A stretch of 64,000 bases of DNA. Source: Argonema antarcticum A004/B2 (GTDB lineage: Bacteria > Cyanobacteriota > Cyanobacteriia > Cyanobacteriales > Aerosakkonemataceae). Of this stretch, positions 10,504 to 19,089 are shown piece by piece (position 1 is the stretch's first letter; each line of letters starts with the position of its first letter). A program made the translations under genes and the position numbers. The notes under the pieces are model-generated. The model was not told the origin of the DNA, did not search any database, and saw only the letters and a list, made by a program, of their open reading frames with translations. The stretch covers positions 1 to 64,000 of the forward strand of contig NZ_JAIQZN010000005.1 in NCBI RefSeq assembly GCF_023333585.1, given 5' to 3'.

Positions 10504-11562
10504 CTACTTATCAGAAATTTCCGTTATAAGATCGACATCAAGCCAGCTATGACCAAAAGATAAATATCCCTTAGCCGATAAGCAATCTTCTGCTACATCA
10601 TAAATAATTTTTATATGGCTGATTTCTCGCCAGAAAATACTAAGTGCGCTGGAACCTAATAAAAGATCGCCCCCAGCTAGATTATTAGGCCAAAGCTCTG
10701 GAGCATCTGTTTTTTGAGAAAAACCAGGCCAGGTAAGAAGGGCATCTCGTTTTACTGGAGTACACACGCCTATCTCAACCAAATAGTTTAAAAGTTGTTG
10801 CCAACGTGATTCATCAGAAGGTTGCTGTAAAAAACACTCCAAGCCAATTTTGGGAGAAAAACTATCATAAATATCAAAGCATAAGCGGAAAGAGTCTACA
10901 AACTTTTCTAAAGCTAGAGTAATAGATGAAAATGTACTAGTTACATCGAACCAACCAAGTTTCGCTAAATAATCTAGCAAATGCTGTGAACTAGTTCCCT
11001 GTATACCTAATCTAACTGGTTTGTTTGGACGGGACAGCATCAACCCAATAGGAGTGACTGTAGAACTAGGGGGTAAACAATCAAAATAATAAGAAAGATT
11101 AGATTCAAGAGATGCTGTATTAGAATAACCAAAATTCTTAGAAATTAACTCTATCAAGCCTTGAGTTTTGCTCAAACCTTCCTGCTCAAAAGCCAGAAAG
11201 ATGCAGGGCATGGGCAACTGTACCAACTTACCAGGTAGATCGAATTCTAGAAAAATATAGGAAATATACTGTTTTAGTATCGATGTTGAGTTGATCAAGC
11301 CTAAGAAAATATCTCTGTAACTATACCAATCTGCTTGGATCAGAAAATATTCTATAAAATGATCGGATACAGAGCTGAAGAGACCAATCGAGAAGTCTAC
11401 TTGAGGTTGGTTATCTTCAAGGCGGCATTCAAAAAAGGCAGTGGGTGAAGGAGGTAAAGATCGTGCTAGCCTCTGGACTTGGCATAAAGCCTCAACACTA
11501 ATTAACTCAGCATTAAGATAGGGAATAACTACTCTTATATAATCTTCCATCGAAATGGTCAT
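10504..11562 (-). CDS. Uncharacterised 352-residue protein next to a Nif11-type precursor
   Basis: I do not recognise the family. The protein is soluble, with no membrane segment, and of mixed alpha/beta composition. Distinctive blocks are VRLGIQGTSSQHLLDYL (about residue 182), SPKIGLECFLQQ (about 233), VEIGVCTPVKRDALLTWPG (about 260) and HIKIIYDV (about 317). The last part repeats a pattern of short strands ending in SFGHSWLDV. It lies downstream of the Nif11 precursor on the same strand with a 147-bp gap, the arrangement expected of a RiPP maturation or immunity protein, but no catalytic motif I know supports that. The start ATG at 11562 is uncertain; an ATG at 11550 is also in frame. Confidence 0.75.
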   Translation of the reverse strand: MTISMEDYIRVVIPYLNAELISVEALCQVQRLARSLPPSPTAFFECRLEDNQPQVDFSIGLFSSVSDHFIEYFLIQADWYSYRDIFLGLINSTSILKQYISYIFLEFDLPGKLVQLPMPCIFLAFEQEGLSKTQGLIELISKNFGYSNTASLESNLSYYFDCLPPSSTVTPIGLMLSRPNKPVRLGIQGTSSQHLLDYLAKLGWFDVTSTFSSITLALEKFVDSFRLCFDIYDSFSPKIGLECFLQQPSDESRWQQLLNYLVEIGVCTPVKRDALLTWPGFSQKTDAPELWPNNLAGGDLLLGSSALSIFWREISHIKIIYDVAEDCLSAKGYLSFGHSWLDVDLITEISDK

Positions 11563-11680
11563 ACAATTAATATCTTACTTTGAAAAAAATAGGAGCATCA
11601 TCATTAGGCAGGATTTTTTGTTGTACACATCAAGAAAGCCTGTAGTAACCCTAATTAGATTATAAACAGGTGAGGAGTTT

Positions 11681-11704
11681 AAAATCCTTGTGGATAAGGA
11701 TTTT
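11681..11704. terminator. Possible attenuator hairpin downstream of the Nif11 gene
   Basis: AAAATCCTT and AAGGATTTT form a 9-bp stem with a 6-nt loop just after the Nif11 stop codon. There is no clear U tract in the minus-strand direction, so it could be a partial attenuator or an mRNA-stabilising hairpin between precursor and downstream gene. Confidence 0.4.
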
Positions 11705-11708
11705 GTTT

Positions 11709-12005
11709 TCACAATCTATCCCCCCCTCCCCATATAACTGCTCTCAATCCGCCTACTCTAGGCTGCCACTCTGCTCTAAGGTTGCGGATTGTTCTTTCTC
11801 CAAATGTCATGTTCTCCAGTGCCTGCCTCTGCTCTTGCAGAGATATTGCAACCTCTTCATCTGTGAAGTCATAACCTTTTTCCTGGCCTAGGTTTACAAT
11901 CAGTTGGATGAATTCCTGCTCATTAGCAGCTTGTTTGAGTTGTTCTTGCAGGTCTGTTTTTCTTAAAACTAATTTTTTGAATTGTTCCAGGTTTTGTCTA
12001 GACAT
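11709..12005 (-). CDS. Nif11-like leader peptide: putative RiPP precursor
   Basis: A 98-residue protein whose first 65 residues match the Nif11 leader family: MSRQNLEQFKKLVL, LQEQLKQA, EFIQLIVNLGQEKGYDFT, EEVAISLQE. Nif11 leaders guide maturation enzymes to a C-terminal core peptide. Here the leader ends in a double glycine (Gly85-Gly86), leaving a 12-residue core, LRAVIWGGGDRL. This core has no Cys, Ser or Thr, so lanthionine or thiazole chemistry is not possible. Trp, Arg and Asp are the residues available for modification. The ATG at 12005 has AAGGA about 8 nt upstream; the frame upstream to 12026 is not needed. It follows the NACHT gene by about 50 nt and precedes the unknown 352-residue gene. 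Confidence 0.85.
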   Translation of the reverse strand: MSRQNLEQFKKLVLRKTDLQEQLKQAANEQEFIQLIVNLGQEKGYDFTDEEVAISLQEQRQALENMTFGERTIRNLRAEWQPRVGGLRAVIWGGGDRL

Positions 12006-12055
12006 TAGTTTTCCTTCTAAGTACAAAATTGTTTCTTGAAAAGTAATTCAGTTTG

Positions 12056-14200
12056 CTACTTAGACTGCTTAGCGAGATGCTCTAGTAGCATTCTGTGGAT
12101 AAAAATATAACCACCTCCTACTTTTTGTAAGAAAAGATGATCGGTAGCATAGTTGAGAAATCGAGAAAGGTTCCAGGGGAAAAAACCTTTTAAGTAAAGA
12201 CTCAAACGTAAAGTAAAATGTTGTACACATGCAGTGCTAGCTGAATTAAACAGACCACCAACTAGACCAAATGCAACTCCATAAAGAAGTGAATAAATCA
12301 GACCAATATTGATAACAGAATTAGGTACAGAGCCAAAATACGCTTTGCCAATCAATCCTCCTGTAATTCCTCCTATAAATAGTCCTATCAATCCGGCGAT
12401 TAATCCCATCAGACTAGCATTTGTCGCCGATCTCCAAATTCCTTGGTTAGGAATTGCTTTAATCTCTATATTTGAACCTTTCAAACTATTGATTACACCT
12501 AACACTATACCAAAAGATAAAGCAAAAGTAAAGCTAGAAATTATTGCAAATGATACTCTATGTTCTGGGGTCAAAACCAGGTTATCACCTAAACTATGCT
12601 GTATGGACTTGTCAGACATTAAAAATACACTTCTTAATCCCATAAGCAAGGTAAAAACTAGAGAAAATAATAAAGCTCTAGGCACTGTAGAACTACTAAT
12701 TAGGTGTTGAATAATCCCTTTCCAAGAAAAACTTAACGTTTCAACTGCCTCAATATTTACTCTACTTAATCCTAATATTAAAGTACCAAGTAATGTACCC
12801 GTCAATGCACCTACAGGAACCCAAAACAACCCATCAGTAAGCTTCCAAGCTAGTACATTATTCTGGACAACCAACCCTCCCACTAATCCTAGACTTAAGC
12901 ATCCTGCAATGCCTCCGACTAGACCACTAATCGATAGTAATTTAACTTTATAAGCAATGATTAGCTTTCTATTTCCTAAGTACGTGGGCTGAAGTTGTTC
13001 AATTAAAAATATTGTCTGAGATTCTTGGGACATTCTCAAAGCTAAATTGGTTAGCCAACCCATAAACTTCTCTTTCGAGTATTTAGGCTCGACTACTCTC
13101 CAACGCCTCAACATCTGCTTAATATAAGCATTAAACAACTTTTGATGATACTCTTCTACTGAACTTGCTTCAATCCGTTCTTTACTAGATTCATCTTGAT
13201 ATGCCAAACTCATAACGCTGAGCATTAGCGGAGATTTAGCTAATTCTTGTAGTATTATGTCTTTTTGAAAAAGAGTTCTAAGTGTTTTGAGTTGATTACC
13301 AGCTTTACTAAAGTATTGATCAACTTGCTCAATAGATAGAGGCTGAAGGTAAATTGCGCTTTGCAGATTTAAACGATTGGAGAGTACTTTATAATCCTTC
13401 AATCGGCTACAAACAACCATTTCAGTCTGTCCATACTGTTGCATGAATTGATTGATAGCCTGAACGCACTCCTCTCGGTAATCAACTTTTACTTCATCTA
13501 AACCATCAAGCAAGAGAAGTAACCTTTGATTTGTAATCCATTTCTTACCAAGCTTTCTAGAAACCTGATATTTACTATCAAGCTCTCCAATCAGCCAATT
13601 AGTAATTGTTTGTCGCTTATAAATCCAAGACGATAAATTAAATACTACCGGAATGGGATAGTTTAAATCTTCTTCAGCACGAGTGATTAAATCTTTTGTT
13701 AGCCTTAAAAGAGTTATTGTTTTTCCTGCTCCTGGTTCTCCTAAAATAAGTAAGGTTCGTCCCTCTCCCATCTCAAAAAATACATCATAAATATCCCTAT
13801 CGTCAAGTGGAGTTTTTCTTGATTCATCAGGTAGAGCTTGAAAACTGTTGAAAGGATCTTTCACTGCATCTAATCGCTCTTCTAACCTAAGTTCAATCAG
13901 CGCTTGGTTGTATAGGGACTTTTCCAGTACCCCTTGAATCCAATATTTATTGACTTTATTTAGTAAAACTTTTTGAAATCTATAGTCTAGATTGTCTGGA
14001 GGCTGCACTGGGCTAGCTGGTAACTGTCCTCGCAGAATAGGAGGACGGTCATAGACTGTCAGGTTTACCACTTGTCCACTAACAACAGTACTATTGACTG
14101 AGTGACCGATTGCTTGATTACGATCTCCCTTCAATTCTTGCTGAGTTTGAAGTGATGGGTCGGAAGCATCAGAAGGCTGAGAAGAGAGCGAGCCAGACAT
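12056..14200 (-). CDS. NACHT-family NTPase with C-terminal multi-pass membrane domain
   Basis: About 714 residues from the ATG at 14200 (MSGSLSSQ; the frame runs open to 14245). N-terminal 20-50 has short beta motifs (NQAIG, VVSGQVV) resembling those in the nearby CHAT protein. A NACHT ATPase follows: Walker A GEPGAGKT at 154-161, Walker B-like LLLLLDGLDEV near 230, and a helical NACHT C-terminal region (HQKLFNAYIKQMLRRW). Residues about 430-690 contain many glycine-rich hydrophobic helices. In bacteria, NACHT proteins of this kind act as STAND-type sensors in antiphage defence, with the effector at one end. Here the likely effector is the membrane domain. The short gap to the Nif11 gene suggests cotranscription. 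Confidence 0.88.
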   Translation of the reverse strand: MSGSLSSQPSDASDPSLQTQQELKGDRNQAIGHSVNSTVVSGQVVNLTVYDRPPILRGQLPASPVQPPDNLDYRFQKVLLNKVNKYWIQGVLEKSLYNQALIELRLEERLDAVKDPFNSFQALPDESRKTPLDDRDIYDVFFEMGEGRTLLILGEPGAGKTITLLRLTKDLITRAEEDLNYPIPVVFNLSSWIYKRQTITNWLIGELDSKYQVSRKLGKKWITNQRLLLLLDGLDEVKVDYREECVQAINQFMQQYGQTEMVVCSRLKDYKVLSNRLNLQSAIYLQPLSIEQVDQYFSKAGNQLKTLRTLFQKDIILQELAKSPLMLSVMSLAYQDESSKERIEASSVEEYHQKLFNAYIKQMLRRWRVVEPKYSKEKFMGWLTNLALRMSQESQTIFLIEQLQPTYLGNRKLIIAYKVKLLSISGLVGGIAGCLSLGLVGGLVVQNNVLAWKLTDGLFWVPVGALTGTLLGTLILGLSRVNIEAVETLSFSWKGIIQHLISSSTVPRALLFSLVFTLLMGLRSVFLMSDKSIQHSLGDNLVLTPEHRVSFAIISSFTFALSFGIVLGVINSLKGSNIEIKAIPNQGIWRSATNASLMGLIAGLIGLFIGGITGGLIGKAYFGSVPNSVINIGLIYSLLYGVAFGLVGGLFNSASTACVQHFTLRLSLYLKGFFPWNLSRFLNYATDHLFLQKVGGGYIFIHRMLLEHLAKQSK

Positions 14201-14245
14201 ATAGTTAATTGTTAATTTGGTACAGATTAAGGAAGATACATACAA

Positions 14246-14700
14246 GTAATGTCTGTTGAGTCTCTGCCTAATTCAGCGTCACATTTCCCAGGACGTTACC
14301 AAGTATCGTGAGTATACTGATAAAAATTACTAGCTTGAGTGCTTGAGTTAAGCTTATCAGTGGACAGTTAATTTGTCAAAGGCGAATTCCAGATTAAATG
14401 GTATAGAAAAATCAAAAACAAAGGTAAGCTGCTACGCACCTAATTTGTAAACCCATTCTAGGCTAAGTAGGTCGGCTCTGTAAAACGCAACTATATAAAC
14501 GATAGTACAGTATCCATAATGCACGACCGCAGCTAAGTTGACCTTGTTTACATACTGTTACATAGTGAAGTTTAATCCCGCCTACCTACTTACACCTGAG
14601 TTTCAGCCTCCAAATTATACAAGTTAAATGCGCGACAGCTTAATGCTATTTGTCCGGTTTAGCTGCGTAGCAGCTTATCAGTTAAATAAGGCGACGCACT
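14246..14700. other. Intergenic region with dispersed short repeats
   Basis: No open frame with coding character. It contains TAAGCTGCTACGCACCTAA at about 14424, which recurs slightly altered at about 37599, and an inverted partner AGCTGCGTAGCAGCTTA at about 14660. This makes a 235-bp region bounded by inverted repeats that could be a decayed mobile element. The promoter of the NACHT gene should lie in its left part. Confidence 0.5.
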
Positions 14701-14728
14701 TTAATCACCTTTTGGTATAAAACAAAAC

Positions 14729-14752
14729 TAGGGTGGGCATTGCCCACCCTAT
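14729..14752 (-). terminator. Rho-independent terminator of gnd
   Basis: TAGGGTGGGCA / TGCCCACCCTA is a perfect 11-bp stem just past the gnd stop codon. On the minus strand it is followed by a U-rich stretch (AGTTTTGTTTTAT). Confidence 0.8.
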
Positions 14753-14756
14753 AACT

Positions 14757-16259
14757 TTATTCAGCACCACCTGTAGTGCGAACAGCAGTTGCTGGATCTT
14801 GGGCTTGAAGAGGACGAGGTGTAGAAGTTTGGACGGAATCCTCAGCAGCCTTAGTCCATTCGGTGTGGAAGGAACCTGCTTTGTCAAGGCGCTCATAAGT
14901 ATGGGCACCGAAGTAGTCGCGTTGTGCTTGGGTGAGGTTTTGGGGTAAGCGTGCGCGTCGGTAACTATCAAAATAATCCAACGACGCACTAAACGCCGGA
15001 ACTGGAATACCCAGTTTTGCGGCTTGTGACAACACTTCCCGCCATGCTGATTGCCGATCCAAAATCGTCTGCGTAAACTCAGGCGCTAACAGCATATTCG
15101 GCAAGTTTGGATTCTCCTTAAAGGCATCTTTAATCTTATTCAAGAACCCCGCCCGAATAATACAACCACCCTTCCAAATCCGGGCAATTTCACTCAGGTT
15201 AAGGTTATATGAATAAGCCTTCGACGCCGAACTCAATAAAGCCATTCCCTGCGCGTAAGAACAGATTTTTGAACAGTAGAGAGCATCGCGAATTTGCTTA
15301 ACAAAGATTTTGGGATCTCCTTCATATTTTCCAGAAGGGCCAGTTAAAATTTCGGAAGCAGCGACCCGTTCCTTCTTATAAGAAGAAATAATCCGGGCAT
15401 TCACCGCCGCCGTCATCGTCGGAATAGAGACACCCAGTTCTAAAGCACTTTGTACTGTCCAGCGTCCTGTTCCCTTCTGCCCCGCCGCATCCATAATCAT
15501 CTCAACCAGGGGTTGATTTATTTCTGGATCTATGTAGTTAAAGATATCCGCTGTAATCTCAATCAAAAACGAATTGAGTTCGTCGGTAGTATTCCATTCG
15601 GCAAAAACTTCGTGCAGTTGCTTATGATCGAGTCCCGCCGCATTTTTGAGCAAGTCATAAGCTTCTGCAATCAGCTGCATATCGCCATACTCAATGCCGT
15701 TATGCACCATCTTGACATAATGACCGGCTCCACCGGGGCCGATGTAGGTCACGCAGGGGCCATCATCCACTTGAGCCGCAATTTTGGTCAAAATTGGCTC
15801 TAAATACTCGTAAGAGCTTGTCGTTCCTCCCGGCATCAAGCTGGGGCCATTCAGCGCCCCTTCTTCACCACCGCTGACGCCCATACCGATAAACCTAAAC
15901 CCAGCTGGCTCTAATTCGCGGGTGCGGCGGGCAGTATCTTCAAACAAGGAGTTACCGCCGTCGATAATAATATCGCCTTCTTCTAACAGGGGACTGAGCT
16001 GACCAATCACTGCATCCACTGGTTTACCCGCTTGCACCATAATGAGGATTTTGCGGGGGCGTTCCAAGGATTTTACAAAGTCCTCAATGCTATAGGTGGC
16101 TACGACATTTTTACCTTGGGCGCGTGTTGCCATGAAGGCGTCAGTTTTTTCTTTTGTGCGATTGTATACAGCAATTGGAAAACCATTGCGCTCTACATTC
16201 AGCGCCAAGTTTTCACCCATGACGGCTAAACCAATCACACCAAAGCTTTGTAGTGCCAT
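14757..16259 (-). CDS. gnd: 6-phosphogluconate dehydrogenase, decarboxylating
   Basis: Oxidises and decarboxylates 6-phosphogluconate to ribulose 5-phosphate with NADP+, the second NADPH-yielding step of the oxidative pentose phosphate pathway, which is the main night-time sugar catabolic route in cyanobacteria. The N-terminal Rossmann motif GLAVMGENLALN (about 9-20) and NADP-loop YNRTKEKTD fit. The catalytic block KMVHNGIEYGDMQ (about 183) and the C-terminal RDYFGAHTYERLD region are all present. Length is 500 residues against about 470 for most homologues, the excess being a Ser/Thr/Gln-rich C-terminal tail. It is monocistronic, with a strong terminator directly after it. Confidence 0.97.
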   Translation of the reverse strand: MALQSFGVIGLAVMGENLALNVERNGFPIAVYNRTKEKTDAFMATRAQGKNVVATYSIEDFVKSLERPRKILIMVQAGKPVDAVIGQLSPLLEEGDIIIDGGNSLFEDTARRTRELEPAGFRFIGMGVSGGEEGALNGPSLMPGGTTSSYEYLEPILTKIAAQVDDGPCVTYIGPGGAGHYVKMVHNGIEYGDMQLIAEAYDLLKNAAGLDHKQLHEVFAEWNTTDELNSFLIEITADIFNYIDPEINQPLVEMIMDAAGQKGTGRWTVQSALELGVSIPTMTAAVNARIISSYKKERVAASEILTGPSGKYEGDPKIFVKQIRDALYCSKICSYAQGMALLSSASKAYSYNLNLSEIARIWKGGCIIRAGFLNKIKDAFKENPNLPNMLLAPEFTQTILDRQSAWREVLSQAAKLGIPVPAFSASLDYFDSYRRARLPQNLTQAQRDYFGAHTYERLDKAGSFHTEWTKAAEDSVQTSTPRPLQAQDPATAVRTTGGAE

Positions 16260-16310
16260 AAAACTTGTTGCTTACTTTTTGTAGGGTTAATTACCCTTCA
16301 GGGTAGCCCA

Positions 16311-16538
16311 TTTGAGATTTGAGATTTGAGATTTGAGATTTGAGATTTGAGATTTAAGATTTTATTTCTATTTAAAATCTGAAATCTTTTCCTTTTTCCT
16401 ATCTTCCTCTACACGACACGGATAGGCGCGGATGCAGGGATAGAGGAATCTGTGTTCAAAATCACAGTTAGCCTCTCTAGCCCTCTGCCCCACGATCATT
16501 TTGACTTTTGACTTTTGACTTTTGACTTTTGACTTTTT
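16311..16538. repeat. Heptanucleotide tandem repeats in the spacer between gnd and the thioredoxin-fold gene
   Basis: GAGATTT is repeated about six times at 16314-16361, and TTTTGAC about five times at 16499-16538. The second unit is the complement of the AAAGTCA repeats at 22532-22560 and 34293-34324. These 7-bp arrays are cyanobacterial STRR-type repeats, probably generated by slippage. Confidence 0.8.
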
Positions 16539-16551
16539 TAGCCCCTAGCCC

Positions 16552-17880
16552 CTAATTTCTTCTGCCAATTCCATCATTTTCGATCGCAGTGTAAGCGTCG
16601 CTGGGGAAAAGTCCTAACCAGGGATCGGAACTGGGTGTGAGGAATAATTCTGCATACACCCGTTCGTTTAAGGTTTGAACGTCTTTGGTGCTGACGCCTT
16701 CGGCGAACCATTGGTATAGTTTGGTGTGGAGGGAGTATTCGTTGCGAACTGTGTCGGCGGCGATCAGACGCTCGAAGTTGCGGACAGTACGTTGGAGTGA
16801 TTCGTCAACTTGATAGGCGATCGGGTTTTTCCGGCGCATTAGTGTTTGGCTGTTAATATCGAGGCGGGCTTCTTCTGCGTGGAGTTCGGCAAGTTTCGCC
16901 CACATAGAGTCATCGGTGGCGTTTTCCAGGGCTGTACGCACTGGGGAGATGGCGCGAACGATCGGGATTTCGACTCTAGATTTACTGATCGCTACTTGAC
17001 CGGCTTGTTCTGCTGTGGGTACATTATTTGAAGGCTGAGGATTTTCAACCCTGCCGAGCGGTAATGAGATGCCCAGCTTTGATAGATCTGCTGCCCAGTT
17101 TCCCTCTATTTCGGCAAGGCGCGATCGATAATACTGACGCAAAAACTCATCGCGCTGGGAGTCTGTCAGTCTAGAGGATTCTTTGACTGTTTTCTCGGCT
17201 TGCTCTAATTGTCGCTGGAAAGCTTTTGGGCCATACAGTCCCGGCAGGGCGTCTATAGGTCTTCCCTCGGCATCTAGAATGTAATGAATGCTATTGCCGG
17301 TAAGCGTGCGTTGCATCTGTCGTCCGTCGCCAAAGTCGATCGTCACTTTGGGAACGGGACGTACCGATTGCCAGTGTAAGATAAAGCGATCGCGCAACAG
17401 CTTGGAAACTTCGGCGTTAGGATACAAGGCAATGCGGAAAAACCGACTGTTGGCGCAACTGTATTCTTCATCCAGTCTGCCCAACAAGCGCAACGAGAGG
17501 ATCGGTTTGCCTTCTGCTTTTGCTTGTGCCTTTGCTTGTTCCAAATCTGTATACCAATACAAGCGAGATTCATAGCAGTCTCGCTGTTGGCAGATGGTAT
17601 CCAGCATTGCATTTAGTCTCGATTGTGAAGATGATATAGCTGGATTGGCTCGATCGCGTTTCAACTCATCTCCATAAACCTCTAAAAATGCCTGCAACCC
17701 GTTTGGCCCTTTGGCACGTAAAGCAGCGATCGCATCTGCCGACTTTGATGCGTCAGGGGAAACCGCACTAAGGGCGATCGCTTCTATGGCCGTTTGAGCG
17801 TATACTGGGCCTGACAAGCCCATAGAAGCGATCGCCACAAGTATGGTCGCCGGACTGAAAATCTTGAATCCCATCACCAA
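16552..17880 (-). CDS. Exported protein with thioredoxin-like fold, function unknown
   Basis: A 442-residue protein. Residues 1-28 are a signal peptide (hydrophobic stretch ATILVAIASMGLSGPVYAQ, cleavage expected after VYA). The middle resembles a thioredoxin-like domain: the segment WYTDLEQAKAQAKAEGKPILSLRLLG (about 107-132) looks like the helix-strand entry of thioredoxin-fold proteins, followed by a YILDAEGRPIDALPG turn. There is no CxxC redox motif at the expected place, only a CQQRDC pair about 15 residues earlier (about 92-97), so redox activity is doubtful. The C-terminal half is helical. The start may be the second Met, two codons downstream. No operon partner. Confidence 0.75.
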   Translation of the reverse strand: MVMGFKIFSPATILVAIASMGLSGPVYAQTAIEAIALSAVSPDASKSADAIAALRAKGPNGLQAFLEVYGDELKRDRANPAISSSQSRLNAMLDTICQQRDCYESRLYWYTDLEQAKAQAKAEGKPILSLRLLGRLDEEYSCANSRFFRIALYPNAEVSKLLRDRFILHWQSVRPVPKVTIDFGDGRQMQRTLTGNSIHYILDAEGRPIDALPGLYGPKAFQRQLEQAEKTVKESSRLTDSQRDEFLRQYYRSRLAEIEGNWAADLSKLGISLPLGRVENPQPSNNVPTAEQAGQVAISKSRVEIPIVRAISPVRTALENATDDSMWAKLAELHAEEARLDINSQTLMRRKNPIAYQVDESLQRTVRNFERLIAADTVRNEYSLHTKLYQWFAEGVSTKDVQTLNERVYAELFLTPSSDPWLGLFPSDAYTAIENDGIGRRN

Positions 17881-18045
17881 ACTCCTGTTTTTAGCGCAGT
17901 TTCCCCAAAGCAGAAAAAGTTTACAAATTCACTCTGACAAGATGCTAACCTCTTAATTATTGCTAAAACTGATTGAATCGTAGAGATTTTTTCAAAGATA
18001 CAAGACAATTTGATACAATTTTCCTTTGATGAGTAGAGCAGCGAT

Positions 18046-18933
18046 ATGCTTGCATACATCTTGGCACTGGCTGTCGGACTTGGTAGCCTTGGCGTTTATC
18101 TTGCCGCTTTCTTCGTACCAGAAGTCCACCGCAAAAGTGATTTTTATTGGAGTGGGCTCGGATTATTTTACGCCCTGATGTTATGGGTCTGTGCTGGACG
18201 CATTACTGGCGGTGTCCTGGTGGGGCAAATAGCTGGCGTCGCCTTGTTGGGTTGGTTTGGTTGGCAAACCCTGACGTTGCGGCGGGAACTCACCCCAGCA
18301 GCACAGCAGACAGATTTACCGAGTCAGGAAGAGGCGGCACAAACGATTAGAGTCCAAGCAGAGTCTCTCAAAGACAACGTACAGTCAAAGCTCTCAAAAG
18401 TATCCCTTCCTGCCGGGATTTCCGATCTGCCCCAAAAGCTGGCCGATTTGTTCGCCACTGCTAAAACGCAAGTGATGGCAAGGTTGGATGCGGCAAAGAA
18501 GCCTAAAGTTAAGCCGACTCCAGCGACCCCAAAGTCTGCTACTCCTGTCGCCGCAACTAAAGAAGCTGCCCCACCAATTACCACAACTGAAACGGTTAAA
18601 ATATACCCGGAAGTTAAGCCGACACAATCATTTACTTCCGTAGAAAACATCGACCCAGGGGTAGAATTATCTCCACCCACAAAACCACTGGTAGTAGATG
18701 AGCCTGCGGATCGAAAATCATCGGCTGTTGATATCATTACAACTGTAGAAGTCGTTCCAACTCCAGAAGTAACATCAAAGGCGGCTGAAGTATCTGCATC
18801 GGAGTCTGCCAAAAAAGATGACTTATTTGGACTCAAGCGACCAAATCCACCCGATCCCGAACTGGTGGAAGAAGCTGTAGAAGACGCACAAGCGAAGAAT
18901 CAGCCGAGTTCGCCTCCAGATAAAGTGGGCTAG
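18046..18933 (+). CDS. ycf66: Ycf66 family protein
   Basis: The first 85 residues match Ycf66, a protein conserved in cyanobacteria and some plastids: MLAYILALAVGLGSLGVYLAAFF, then SDFYWSGLGLFYALMLWVCAGRITGGVL, then GQIAGVALLGWFGWQTLTLRRE. This gives three membrane helices. The remaining 200 residues are a hydrophilic, Pro/Thr/Val-rich, low-complexity tail of the kind that varies widely between species. The function of Ycf66 is not established; it is presumed to be a thylakoid protein. It diverges from the thioredoxin-fold gene (165-bp spacer), and about 156 bp of repeat-laden spacer lies before ileS. Confidence 0.9.
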   Translation: MLAYILALAVGLGSLGVYLAAFFVPEVHRKSDFYWSGLGLFYALMLWVCAGRITGGVLVGQIAGVALLGWFGWQTLTLRRELTPAAQQTDLPSQEEAAQTIRVQAESLKDNVQSKLSKVSLPAGISDLPQKLADLFATAKTQVMARLDAAKKPKVKPTPATPKSATPVAATKEAAPPITTTETVKIYPEVKPTQSFTSVENIDPGVELSPPTKPLVVDEPADRKSSAVDIITTVEVVPTPEVTSKAAEVSASESAKKDDLFGLKRPNPPDPELVEEAVEDAQAKNQPSSPPDKVG

Positions 18934-19089
18934 AAACAGGACATGGGAAAAGGGAAGATTTTAGATTTCAGATTTCAAATTGAAATAAAATCTAAGATTT
19001 AAAATCTAAAATTCCCCTCTTCCCTAGCCCCTAGCCCCTCTTCCCTAGCCTTTATTTTTTGTCCTTTAATCATTTTTCGGCAAGAGATT

